From Tabrizicola fusiformis (GTDB taxonomy: Bacteria; Pseudomonadota; Alphaproteobacteria; Rhodobacterales; Rhodobacteraceae), in assembly GCF_013328815.1 (NCBI RefSeq), contig NZ_JABUHN010000001.1, positions 1 to 64,000 of the forward strand: DNA of 64,000 nt, written 5' to 3'. The notes beneath the pieces are model-generated. The model was not told the origin of the DNA. It saw only the letters and a list, made by a program, of their open reading frames with translations, and ran no database searches. Positions 44,212-52,772 of this stretch are shown in pieces. The translations under genes were made by a program, and so were the position numbers. The stretch's first letter is position 1. Every line of letters starts with the position of its first letter.

Positions 44212-45702
44212 ATGGCAACTGAACTGGAACGGGGCGCCGGTGGTGGCGCAGGGGCACTGGCCGAACTCGACGAGTTTTCGGCGATCCTCAAACAGAACTT
44301 CAAACCGCGCAGCGACACCGCGGCCAAAGAAATTGATAATGCCGTCTCGACTCTGGTGCGCGAGGCGCTGTCGGATGACAGCCTCGTCGCCGACGACATC
44401 CTCGACACGATCGACGCGATGATCGCCAAGCTGGACGCCAAGCTTTCGGCGCAGGTGAACGAGATCATCCACCATCCCGAATATCAGAAGCTGGAAAGCT
44501 CGTGGCGCGGGCTGGCCTATACGGTGAACAATTCTGAGACCGATGCCTCGCTCAAGGTGCAGGTCATGAACATCTCGAAGTCCGAACTGGACCGCGAGCT
44601 GCGCATGTTCCCGGGCGCCAAATGGGATCAGTCGCCGCTGTTCAAGAAGATCTACGAAGCCGAATTCGGCCAATTGGGCGGCCAGCCCTTTGGCGCGCTG
44701 ATCGGCGATTTCTACTTCGATCATTCGTCGTCGGATGTGCGCCTGCTGCGCGACCTTGGCAAGATCGCCGCTTCGGCCCATGCGCCCTTCATCTCGGCCG
44801 CGGCACCCACGCTCTTGGGCATGGATAGCTGGAACGAGCTGGGCAATCCGCGCGACCTTTCGACGGTGTTCGACACGCCTGACTATGCCGGCTGGAACAG
44901 CCTGCGCGACAGCGAAAACTCGCGCTATCTGGCCATCACCCTGCCGCGCGTCCTGTCGCGTTCGCCCTATGGTCAGAACGGCGAGCCGGTTGACGAGTTC
45001 AACTTTGAAGAAGCCACCGACGGTCACGAAGGCAAGCATTACGCTTGGATGAATGCCGCCCATGCCATGGCGGTGAACATCAACCGCGCCCACAAGGAAT
45101 ATGGCTGGACCGTGCAGATCCGCGGTGTGCAGTCGGGCGGCGAAGTGACGAACCTGCCGGTCCACAACTTCGACACCGGCGACGGTTCGACCGACATGAA
45201 ATGCCCGACCGAGTTCGCCATCAGCGACCGGCGCGAGGGCGAGCTTTCCAAATCGGGCCTTATCAGCCTGATTCATCGCAAGAATACCGACCGCGCCGCC
45301 TTTATCGGCGCGCAGACCCTCTATCGCCCGAAGAAGTATCAGGACGAACAGGCGACCGCCTCGGACAATGTGTCGTCGCGTCTGCCCTACATCTTCGCCG
45401 TGTCGCGCTTCAGCCACTATCTGAAGTGCATGGTGCGCGACATGATCGGGTCGAACAAGGAACGCGACCAGCTGCAGCGTGAATTGCAGGGCTGGATCAG
45501 CGGCTATGTTCACGGCTCCCCCGCGAATGCGTCGGAGCGTGACAAGGCACTTCTGCCTCTGGCGGCGGCCAAGGTGGAGGTGATCGCGGACGAAGAGAAC
45601 CCCGGCTATTACGTCGGCAAGTTCTTCCTGCGCCCGCACTTCCAGCTGGAAGGCATGGATATCGGGATGAGCCTGGTCTCCAAGCTTCCGGGCGCGAAAT
45701 GA
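44212..45702 (+). CDS. tssC: T6SS contractile sheath large subunit TssC
   Basis: A 496-residue VipB/TssC protein that forms the sheath with TssB and carries the ClpV recognition surface. Characteristic strings are HPEYQKLESSWRGLAYTV, FGALIGDFYFDHSSSDV, AAHAMAVNINRAHKEYGW and the end GMDIGMSLVSKLPGAK. Length is standard. It is followed by a GC hairpin and hcp. Only one tssC is present. Confidence 0.97.
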   Translation: MATELERGAGGGAGALAELDEFSAILKQNFKPRSDTAAKEIDNAVSTLVREALSDDSLVADDILDTIDAMIAKLDAKLSAQVNEIIHHPEYQKLESSWRGLAYTVNNSETDASLKVQVMNISKSELDRELRMFPGAKWDQSPLFKKIYEAEFGQLGGQPFGALIGDFYFDHSSSDVRLLRDLGKIAASAHAPFISAAAPTLLGMDSWNELGNPRDLSTVFDTPDYAGWNSLRDSENSRYLAITLPRVLSRSPYGQNGEPVDEFNFEEATDGHEGKHYAWMNAAHAMAVNINRAHKEYGWTVQIRGVQSGGEVTNLPVHNFDTGDGSTDMKCPTEFAISDRREGELSKSGLISLIHRKNTDRAAFIGAQTLYRPKKYQDEQATASDNVSSRLPYIFAVSRFSHYLKCMVRDMIGSNKERDQLQRELQGWISGYVHGSPANASERDKALLPLAAAKVEVIADEENPGYYVGKFFLRPHFQLEGMDIGMSLVSKLPGAK

Positions 45703-45713
45703 CTTAACCAACT

Positions 45714-45730
45714 CCGGGGGCGGTCCCCGG
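45714..45730 (+). terminator. GC hairpin between tssC and hcp
   Basis: CCGGGG (45714-45719) pairs with CCCCGG (45725-45730) over a 5-base loop, 32 bases before the hcp start codon. No T-run; it may act in RNA processing or protect the hcp mRNA 5' end. Confidence 0.4.
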
Positions 45731-45761
45731 GGTGCAATTGATTGACATAGGAGTCACAGAA

Positions 45762-46250
45762 ATGGCTGTAGAAATCTTCCTGGAAATGGACGCCGTCGAG
45801 GGCGAGTCGCAAAAGTCCGGCTTTGTCGGCAAGATTGACCTGCTCAGCTACAGCTGGGCCTCGTCGCAGTCGGCCACCCGCCAGCATGGCACGGGCGGCG
45901 GCTCGGGTCAGGCCAATGTCGGCGACATCAGCTTTTCCAAATATATGGATAAGTCCACCCCGGTTCTCTACAAGGCGCTGCTTGACGGCAAGCACTTTGA
46001 CAAGGGCAAGATCACCGTCCGCAAGGTGACCGGCGGCAAGCCCTTGGACTATCTGATCATCGAGCTGGAAGAGGTCATCATCTCGATGTACCAGACCGGC
46101 GGCGGCTCGGGCAACGATGACCGGATTTTCGAAAACCTGGCTCTGAACTTCAAGAAGTTCAAGATGACCTACACCGTCCAGGACGGCAAGGGCGCCGGCC
46201 AGTCCAAGGTTCCGGTCGAGTATGACATCTCGGTCGGCCCGGTGGGCTGA
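45762..46250 (+). CDS. hcp: T6SS tube protein Hcp (TssD)
   Basis: A 162-residue Hcp, the hexameric ring protein that stacks into the inner tube and is secreted. Family strings are MAVEIFLEMDAVEGES, NVGDISFSKYMDKSTPVL, KITVRKVTG and NLALNFKKFKMTY. AGGAG lies 8 bases before the ATG at 45762. Length is standard with no C-terminal extension. It sits between two hairpins (45714-45730 and 46272-46294), consistent with separate mRNA levels for this abundant protein. Confidence 0.97.
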   Translation: MAVEIFLEMDAVEGESQKSGFVGKIDLLSYSWASSQSATRQHGTGGGSGQANVGDISFSKYMDKSTPVLYKALLDGKHFDKGKITVRKVTGGKPLDYLIIELEEVIISMYQTGGGSGNDDRIFENLALNFKKFKMTYTVQDGKGAGQSKVPVEYDISVGPVG

Positions 46251-46271
46251 TATTCGGGGCAGACATTCCAG

Positions 46272-46294
46272 CCGGGCGCGCCTGTCGCGCCCGG
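46272..46294 (+). terminator. Strong hairpin after hcp
   Basis: CCGGGCGCG (46272-46280) pairs perfectly with CGCGCCCGG (46286-46294) over a 5-base loop, followed by TTT. It lies 21 bases after the hcp stop and 53 bases before tssE. It probably acts as a partial terminator or a 3' stabiliser of hcp mRNA. Confidence 0.55.
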
Positions 46295-46346
46295 TTTGGG
46301 CATGAAATGACCAAGGCGGACGACCCGGAAGAAAGCTGAACCGACG

Positions 46347-46898
46347 ATGAAAGAGCGCAGCGACGGCTACTTCCAGATCTCGCTCATGAACGTCTTCCGC
46401 AACGCCGCGCGGGAACGTGATGCCCGCAAGGCGACCAGTGAAGTGACCGAAGATGGGCGCGTTCTTTCGGTGCGCAGCCTTGAGCGGCGCGAAGGTGCGG
46501 GGCAGGCCACGCTGCGCGAGAATCTGGCGCAGGATCTGGCCAATCTGATGGCCACCATCAATCTGGACTCGGCGCAATCGCTGGACGGGTTCGACCATGT
46601 GAAACGGTCGATCCTGAACTATGGCATGTCCGATCTGACCCACCTGACCGTTGATGACAGCCGCCGCACCAAGCTGGCGCAGGATCTCAAGCGGTCGCTG
46701 TTGGCGCATGAACCGCGGCTGGTGCCCGAAACGCTGGTGGTCAAGCTGCGCAGCACCAGTGGCCGCAGCCACCATGTTGCCTTTGACATCACCGCCGAGA
46801 TGGCGGCCAAGCCTGTGGATGTGCCCTTGGAATTCGTGGCCGAGATCGACACCGGGGCCGGCAAGGTGGCCCTGTCGAACCTGACGGTGCGCGGATGA
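46347..46898 (+). CDS. tssE: T6SS baseplate subunit TssE (gp25-like)
   Basis: A 183-residue gp25-family wedge protein. The central segment NLMATINLDSAQSLDGF...VKRSILNYGMSDLTHLT (shown in part) is the gp25 core, and PRLVPETLVVKL is typical of the C-terminal half. Length is slightly above average. tssF starts 4 bases before its stop (ATGA overlap), so the baseplate genes tssE-tssF-tssG are translationally coupled. Confidence 0.93.
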   Translation: MKERSDGYFQISLMNVFRNAARERDARKATSEVTEDGRVLSVRSLERREGAGQATLRENLAQDLANLMATINLDSAQSLDGFDHVKRSILNYGMSDLTHLTVDDSRRTKLAQDLKRSLLAHEPRLVPETLVVKLRSTSGRSHHVAFDITAEMAAKPVDVPLEFVAEIDTGAGKVALSNLTVRG

Positions 46899-48835
46899 AC
46901 CGCGATTTCGTCGATGCCTTCAACCGCGAGCTTGCGCTTCTGTATGAGGGCGCCAAGGAATTTGCCGAGGATTATCCGGGCATTGCCGAGCGTCTGGGCG
47001 GGCTGACGCAGGACAATCTCGACCCGGCGGTCGCGGGCCTTCTGGAGGGGGCGGCCTTCATGGCCGCGCGGGTCCAGCTCAAGCTGGATACCGAGTTCGA
47101 GACCTTCACCGCCGAGATGCTGGATCAGCTTCTGCCGAATTTCATGGCGCCCACGCCGGCGGCCATTCTGGTGCAGGCCGAACCGAATTTCGCCGATGAC
47201 GAGCTGGAGAAGGGCAAGGGCTTTGCCCCCGGTTCCTATCTGGACGCGCGCTATGTGGACCGCGATCAGCGGATTTCCTGCCGGTTCCGGCTCTCGTCGG
47301 AATTGCGGGTCTGGCCGCTGCGCTTGCAGGCGGCGCGGTTCGTGGCGGGGGCGACGGCCTTTCAGGCGATGGGGCTGGATGTCGGGCGTGGCACGGCGGG
47401 CGGGCTTATCCTGTCCTTCCAGCGTCCGGCGACGGCGGGGGCAGCCGAGGGGGCACCGGGCAAGCCCATTGCCCCGCTCAAGCTTGACAGTCTGCCGGTG
47501 CATCTGGTGGGCGATCCGGCGGAGATGATTGCCGTATATGAACAGTTGTTCACCAGCGTCAGCCGCGTCACCCTGCGCTGGCTGGATGCACGGGGCGATC
47601 CGGTTTTCATGGCGCTGCCGCCCGATGCCATCGGGCAGATCGGCTTTGACGATGACGAGGCGATCTTTGCCGAGGATACCCGTGTTTTTCGCGGCTTTAC
47701 CCTGTTGCGCGAGTTCTTTCTGTTTCCGCAGAAATTCCTTGGCTTCCGGTTGGGCGGTCTGTCGGCGGTCCTGCCCCGGGTGAATGGCAGCAGCTTTGAC
47801 GTGCTGATCGAGATGGAGAATATGCGGCCCAACCTGCCGGCCCGCATCACCACCGAGAATTTCCGCCTGCATGCCGCGCCGGCGGTGAACCTGTTCGAGG
47901 AGAACTGCTCGACCGTAAAGCTGGACACGCTGCGGCACGAATTTCTGGTGCAGGCCGACAGCAGTCCCGCCTCGCATTACGAGGTGCATCGCATCCGCGA
48001 GGTTTTCGCCTATTTCGCCGATGTGAAAACCAAGGTGCCGGTGCATCCTCTGTATGGTCTGCCGTCCGATGTGATCCAGCCGCGTGAGGCGCTGTTCTAT
48101 ACCGCCCGCCAGCGGCCGCGGCGGTTGTCGGCCAAGGAGAAACGGTTCGGCAAGGTGCAGGGCTATTCGGGAACCGAGACGATGATCTCGATTTACGAAC
48201 CCGGCCATCTGGACAGCGAAGAGCGGGTGAAGCGGTTGCAGATCAAGCTTCTCTGCTCAAACCGACATCTGGCGCAGTCGCTGCCCATCGCGCAGGGTGG
48301 GGCCGATTTTCGGATGAATGACGACACCAACCTGCCGCTGCGCTGCATCGCCGGGCCGAGCAACCCGCGCGAAAGCGTGGTGGAGCTTGAGAAAGCCGCA
48401 CCGCACCGTGCCACGGCTGGGCCGGTGCATTGGCGGCTGCTGAGTTATCTGACGCTGAATTATCTGGGCCTTGATAATCGCGGCAGCCGCGATCAGGGCG
48501 CCGCGCTGCGCGAGATGCTGTCGCTTTTCACCGACATTTCCGCCCAGATCAGCGAACGGCAGTTGCAGGGGCTCAAAGCCGTGTCGGCGCGGCCGGTAAC
48601 GCGCACCATCCGGCGCGGCGGCGGTTACCATGCGGCGCGCGGAACCGAAGTGACGTTGCAATTCGATGAACGGGCGTTTGAAGGTTCGGGCGTGTTCCTG
48701 CTGGGCGCGGTGCTGGACAGGTTTCTGGCCGATTATGCCTCGGTCAACAGTTTCACGCAGGTTGTGATCCGCAGCGATCAGCGGGGCGTCATCAAGACAT
48801 GGCCACCGCGCACCGGACAAGGGCCGCTGTTGTGA
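46895..48835 (+). CDS. tssF: T6SS baseplate subunit TssF
   Basis: A 646-residue VasA/ImpG-family protein of the baseplate wedge. The start MNRDFVDAFNRELALLYEGA and FAEDYPGIAERLGG are diagnostic. ETFTAEMLDQLLPNFMAPTP and the C-terminal GVFLLGAVLDRFLADYASVN also fit. The start overlaps tssE, and tssG begins inside its last 37 bases. It works with TssE, TssG and TssK to anchor the sheath. Confidence 0.95.
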   Translation: MNRDFVDAFNRELALLYEGAKEFAEDYPGIAERLGGLTQDNLDPAVAGLLEGAAFMAARVQLKLDTEFETFTAEMLDQLLPNFMAPTPAAILVQAEPNFADDELEKGKGFAPGSYLDARYVDRDQRISCRFRLSSELRVWPLRLQAARFVAGATAFQAMGLDVGRGTAGGLILSFQRPATAGAAEGAPGKPIAPLKLDSLPVHLVGDPAEMIAVYEQLFTSVSRVTLRWLDARGDPVFMALPPDAIGQIGFDDDEAIFAEDTRVFRGFTLLREFFLFPQKFLGFRLGGLSAVLPRVNGSSFDVLIEMENMRPNLPARITTENFRLHAAPAVNLFEENCSTVKLDTLRHEFLVQADSSPASHYEVHRIREVFAYFADVKTKVPVHPLYGLPSDVIQPREALFYTARQRPRRLSAKEKRFGKVQGYSGTETMISIYEPGHLDSEERVKRLQIKLLCSNRHLAQSLPIAQGGADFRMNDDTNLPLRCIAGPSNPRESVVELEKAAPHRATAGPVHWRLLSYLTLNYLGLDNRGSRDQGAALREMLSLFTDISAQISERQLQGLKAVSARPVTRTIRRGGGYHAARGTEVTLQFDERAFEGSGVFLLGAVLDRFLADYASVNSFTQVVIRSDQRGVIKTWPPRTGQGPLL

Positions 48836-49839
48836 GCGGCGAGATGCCCCGCCGCCGCAAGGCGCTGCTGGACGACCCGACGCAGTTCGGGTTCCTGTCT
48901 CTTATGCGTGAGATCGAGCGGGGCCAGCCGGACAAGCCGCGCATTGGCCGCAACCTGTCGCTGCGCGATGAGGCGGTTCGTCTGGGGCAGGAGCCGTTTC
49001 AGGCTTTCCCGGCCTCGAATGTCAGTCAGGTGCAGCCGCGCGAGGATGGGCGGTTGCGTATCCGCTCGAACTTCCTTGGCTATTTCGGTCCGCAGGGGGC
49101 GCTGCCCATCAACATGACGGCCGAGGTGCAGCAATGGTATCTGCGCCGGGATGAGGCGTTTGTGCGGCTGGCCGACATCTTTACCAACCGCTTTCAGCAG
49201 TTGTTCTTCCGCGCCTGGTCTGACAGCCGCGGCATCACCCAATATGACCGGCCCGATAATGACCGTTTTCAGACCTATGTCGGGGCTTGGCTGGGCCTTG
49301 CCTCGCCCGCGCTGAAGGGGCGGGGTGTGGTGCCCGACATGGCGCGGCTGCCCATCGCGGGCATGGCGCTGTCGCGGGTGAAAAGCCCGGTGCGCCTGCG
49401 CCAGATGCTGGAAAACCTGTGCCGGGTTTCGATCACCATCGAAGAGAATGTGCCCTCCTGGCTGAACTTCGAACCCTCGGACCGCTCGCGTCTGGGGCAG
49501 GCGGGGGCCAGTCTGGGCCGCGATTGCCGGCTGGGTGCGCGGGTGCAAAGCGTGAATGAAAAGATCCGCGTCGGTGTGCGGACCGAAAGTATTGCCGAGT
49601 ATCAGAGTTTTCTGCCCGGAGGATCAAATTTCGCCCGCCTGACCGAGTTGCTCTTCTGCTATCTTGGCCATGAGGTTGAAGTGGAGATTGCCCCTTCGCT
49701 GCCCGCCGATCAGGTGCGCGGCATGGCCCTTGGCAAATCGGGGGCGCTGGGCTGGACGGGCTGGATTTCACCGCCCCCGGCGGAACCGGGGAGTTTCCGC
49801 AGCGATGCGGTGTTTTCGTCCGAGCATCAGACGAGGTGA
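48799..49839 (+). CDS. tssG: T6SS baseplate subunit TssG
   Basis: A 346-residue VasB/ImpH-family protein. FGFLSLMREIERG near residue 30, LRIRSNFLGYFGPQGALP and RLTELLFCYLGHEVEVEI are characteristic. Start choice is uncertain: ATG 48799 overlaps tssF by 37 bases, and an internal ATG at 48844 (MPRRRKALLDD) would reduce the overlap. Two copies bind one TssF in the wedge. clpV follows after 43 bases. Confidence 0.94.
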   Translation: MATAHRTRAAVVSGEMPRRRKALLDDPTQFGFLSLMREIERGQPDKPRIGRNLSLRDEAVRLGQEPFQAFPASNVSQVQPREDGRLRIRSNFLGYFGPQGALPINMTAEVQQWYLRRDEAFVRLADIFTNRFQQLFFRAWSDSRGITQYDRPDNDRFQTYVGAWLGLASPALKGRGVVPDMARLPIAGMALSRVKSPVRLRQMLENLCRVSITIEENVPSWLNFEPSDRSRLGQAGASLGRDCRLGARVQSVNEKIRVGVRTESIAEYQSFLPGGSNFARLTELLFCYLGHEVEVEIAPSLPADQVRGMALGKSGALGWTGWISPPPAEPGSFRSDAVFSSEHQTR

Positions 49840-49882
49840 CTCGGACAGTCTGAATTGAACAAGAAAAGACAGGGATAGGACC

Positions 49883-52558
49883 ATGGCCGATATCAGTCTT
49901 GAAACCGTTGCCGGAAAGCTCAACCGCGTCGGTTACGATGCCTTCCTGCAATCGCTTCGCCACGCCCGCAGCGAGGGCAACCGCAATGTGGAACTGTCGC
50001 ACTGGCTGTTCCACATCGTGCAGAACCCGAAATCCGACCTTTCGGTGACGCTGGATCATTTCAAGCTGGACCGGGCGCGGATGATTGCCGACCTCGGCTC
50101 GGTCATCGGGGCTTTGCGCAAGAACGCCACCGACATGCCGCAGATTGCCGAGCAACTGACGGATATTCTGGACCGCGGCTGGCACTATGCCACGCTGATG
50201 TTCGGCGAGGCGCAGATCAGGACCGGGCATATTCTGGTGGCGGCGCTGAAGAACAGCACGCTGAAGCGCGATCTGGTGCAGTTGTCGAAGGTGTTCGGGC
50301 AACTGAACGTCGATACGCTGGTGAACGAGGCGCGCACCGCCTGGGCTGACAGCGACGAAGAGGACATGCGCCCGATGGACGGCTCGGGCATCGGGGCGCC
50401 TGCCGGGGGCGGCGCTGCGGCGCCGGGGCAGGGTGGCACGACGGCGCTGGGCCGTTTCGCGGTGGACATGACGGCGGTTGCCGCCAGCGGCAAGATGGAC
50501 CCGATCGTGGGCCGCGATGATGAAATCCGCCAGATCGTCGATATCCTGCTGCGTCGCCGCCAGAACAACCCGATTCTCACGGGCGAGGCCGGGGTGGGCA
50601 AGACCGCGGTGGTCGAGGGCTTTGCCCAGCGGCTGGCGGCGAACGAGGTGCCGCCGAAACTGCAAGGCACCAAGCTGTTCATGCTGGACCTTGGCCTGAT
50701 GCAGGCTGGCGCCAGCATGAAGGGCGAGTTTGAACAACGCCTGCGCTCGGTCATCGACGAGGTGCAGGGTTCGCCGGTGCCGATCATCCTGTTCATTGAC
50801 GAGATTCACACCCTGATGGGGGCGGGGGGCGCTGCCGGAACCGGCGATGCCGCGAACCTTCTGAAACCGGCGCTGGCGCGCGGCACGTTGCGCACCATCG
50901 GCGCCACGACATGGATGGAATACGCCAAGTATTTCGAGAAAGACCCGGCGATGACCCGCCGCTTCCAGCCGGTGAACATCGACGAACCCAGCCTTGACCG
51001 CGCCGCCTATATGCTGCGCGGCATTCTGGCGCCGATGGAAACCCACCACGGCGTGCGCATCTCGGATGAGGCGGTGGTGGCGGCGGTGAACCTGTCGGCC
51101 CGCTATATCCCCTCGCGGCAATTGCCGGACAAGGCGGTGTCGCTTCTGGATACCGCCTGCGCCCGGGTGGCGATCAGCCAGTCCACCGAACCCGCCACCA
51201 TTCAGGATTGCAAGGCCCGCATCGCCGGGCTGGAAACCGAATTGGGCGCCAAGGAGCGGCAGGCCGATCTGGGCGAAGATGCCGGGGGCCGCGTGGCCGA
51301 AATCCACGATCTGCTGGTGAAAGAGCGCAGCACGCTGGCCGCGCTGGAAGCCGAGTTTGCCGAGGAAAAGGCGCTGGTCGATCAGCTTCTGGATGTCTGG
51401 AAGAAGATGGCAAGCCCGACGGCGGCCCCCGCCGATGGCGTGGTGCAGGAAGGCGATGTTGCGGGCGAGCCGGAAACCCTGCGCCCGCAGGCGATGGAAA
51501 GCGTCAAGCGCTTGCAGGCCCGCCCGGCCGACAGCCGCAAGATCTATGCCCATGTCGATGCTCAGGCTGTGGCGGCGGTGATCTCTGACTGGACGGGGAT
51601 TCCGGCGGGCAAGATGGTGTCGGACGAGTTGCAGGCGATCCTGCAATTGGCCGAGCGGCTAAAGGAACGGGTGATCGGGCAGGATCACGGGCTGGAGATG
51701 ATCTCGACCCGCATCCAGACTGCCTCGGCCAAGCTGGCCAACCCGAACAAGCCGATCGGGGTCTTCATGCTCTGTGGCCCCTCGGGCGTGGGCAAGACCG
51801 AAACCGCGCTGGCGCTGGCCGAAGCGGTCTATGGCGGCGAGCAGAACATCATCACCATCAACATGAGCGAGTTCCAAGAGGCCCATACGGTTTCGCTGCT
51901 GAAAGGTGCCCCGCCCGGCTATGTCGGCTATGGCGAAGGCGGGCGGCTGACCGAGGCGGTGCGCCGCAAGCCCTATTCCGTGGTGCTGTTGGACGAGGTG
52001 GAGAAAGCCCACAGCGACGTGCATGAGCTGTTTTTCCAGGTCTTTGACAAGGGGATCATGGAAGATGGCTCTGGCCGCCAGATCAACTTCAAGAACACGC
52101 TGATCCTGCTGACCTCGAATGTCGGCACCGATGCGATCATGGATCTGGCCGAAAAGGGCGAGACACGCCCCGAGCTTGAGGCGCTGGAAGAGGTGATGAA
52201 GCCGCATCTGCTGCGGGTCTTCCCGCCGGCGCTGTTGGGCCGGATCGTGACCATCCCCTATTTCCCGCTCTCGACCGAGGTGCTGGCCGGGATCACCAAG
52301 CTGAAGCTGAACGCCATCGTCAAGCGGATGAAGGAAAACCACGGCGCGGCGATGGTGGTCAGCCCCGAGGTGATCACCCATATCGTCGATCAGTGCCGCG
52401 ACCCGGATTCCGGCGGGCGGATGGTGGACAACATCATCTCGAACACCATCCTGCCGCGGCTGTCGCGCGAGGTGCTGAACCGGATGGTGGCGCAGTCGCC
52501 GATGACGCGGGTGGAACTGGTGTTGCAGGACGGCGAGATCGGCTACGACTTCGCCTGA
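49883..52558 (+). CDS. clpV: T6SS sheath-disassembly ATPase ClpV (TssH)
   Basis: An 891-residue AAA+ unfoldase of the ClpB/ClpV class that recycles contracted sheath. The N-domain (about 1-160) is followed by AAA1 with Walker A GEAGVGKTA near 234-242, a short coiled-coil middle domain (about 425-520), and AAA2 with Walker A GPSGVGKTE near 632-640. AAA2 also has LLDEVEKAH and the pore loop GAPPGYVGYGEGG. The C-terminal D2-small domain ends VLQDGEIGYDFA. Last T6SS gene in the + strand block; a large inverted repeat follows before the convergent M23 gene. Confidence 0.96.
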   Translation: MADISLETVAGKLNRVGYDAFLQSLRHARSEGNRNVELSHWLFHIVQNPKSDLSVTLDHFKLDRARMIADLGSVIGALRKNATDMPQIAEQLTDILDRGWHYATLMFGEAQIRTGHILVAALKNSTLKRDLVQLSKVFGQLNVDTLVNEARTAWADSDEEDMRPMDGSGIGAPAGGGAAAPGQGGTTALGRFAVDMTAVAASGKMDPIVGRDDEIRQIVDILLRRRQNNPILTGEAGVGKTAVVEGFAQRLAANEVPPKLQGTKLFMLDLGLMQAGASMKGEFEQRLRSVIDEVQGSPVPIILFIDEIHTLMGAGGAAGTGDAANLLKPALARGTLRTIGATTWMEYAKYFEKDPAMTRRFQPVNIDEPSLDRAAYMLRGILAPMETHHGVRISDEAVVAAVNLSARYIPSRQLPDKAVSLLDTACARVAISQSTEPATIQDCKARIAGLETELGAKERQADLGEDAGGRVAEIHDLLVKERSTLAALEAEFAEEKALVDQLLDVWKKMASPTAAPADGVVQEGDVAGEPETLRPQAMESVKRLQARPADSRKIYAHVDAQAVAAVISDWTGIPAGKMVSDELQAILQLAERLKERVIGQDHGLEMISTRIQTASAKLANPNKPIGVFMLCGPSGVGKTETALALAEAVYGGEQNIITINMSEFQEAHTVSLLKGAPPGYVGYGEGGRLTEAVRRKPYSVVLLDEVEKAHSDVHELFFQVFDKGIMEDGSGRQINFKNTLILLTSNVGTDAIMDLAEKGETRPELEALEEVMKPHLLRVFPPALLGRIVTIPYFPLSTEVLAGITKLKLNAIVKRMKENHGAAMVVSPEVITHIVDQCRDPDSGGRMVDNIISNTILPRLSREVLNRMVAQSPMTRVELVLQDGEIGYDFA

Positions 52559-52656
52559 AGGGGCCCGAAATGACAGCGGTCTCGGGGGGCGTCGAGCCCC
52601 CCTCACCCGGCTGCCGCGGAAGGGGCCGGGGCGTTTCATTGCCTGACGGGGCGGAT

Positions 52657-52735
52657 CCTCCGGGGGGAGTATTTTGCAAGGTGCAAACCGGGCGCGGTCT
52701 TGCATTTGCACCTTTTGAAATACTCCCCCCGGAGG
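52657..52735. terminator. Inverted repeat between clpV and the M23 gene
   Basis: Arms 52657-52687 and 52705-52735 match at 28 of 31 positions with a 17-base loop. The stem contains CCTCCGGGGGGAGTATTTT. It lies in the 214-base space between convergent genes and can terminate both. It is related in sequence to the repeat at 10819-10898. Confidence 0.7.
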
Positions 52736-52772
52736 GTTCAACGCCTCTGCCGCGCGGAACCTCTGGCGGGTG

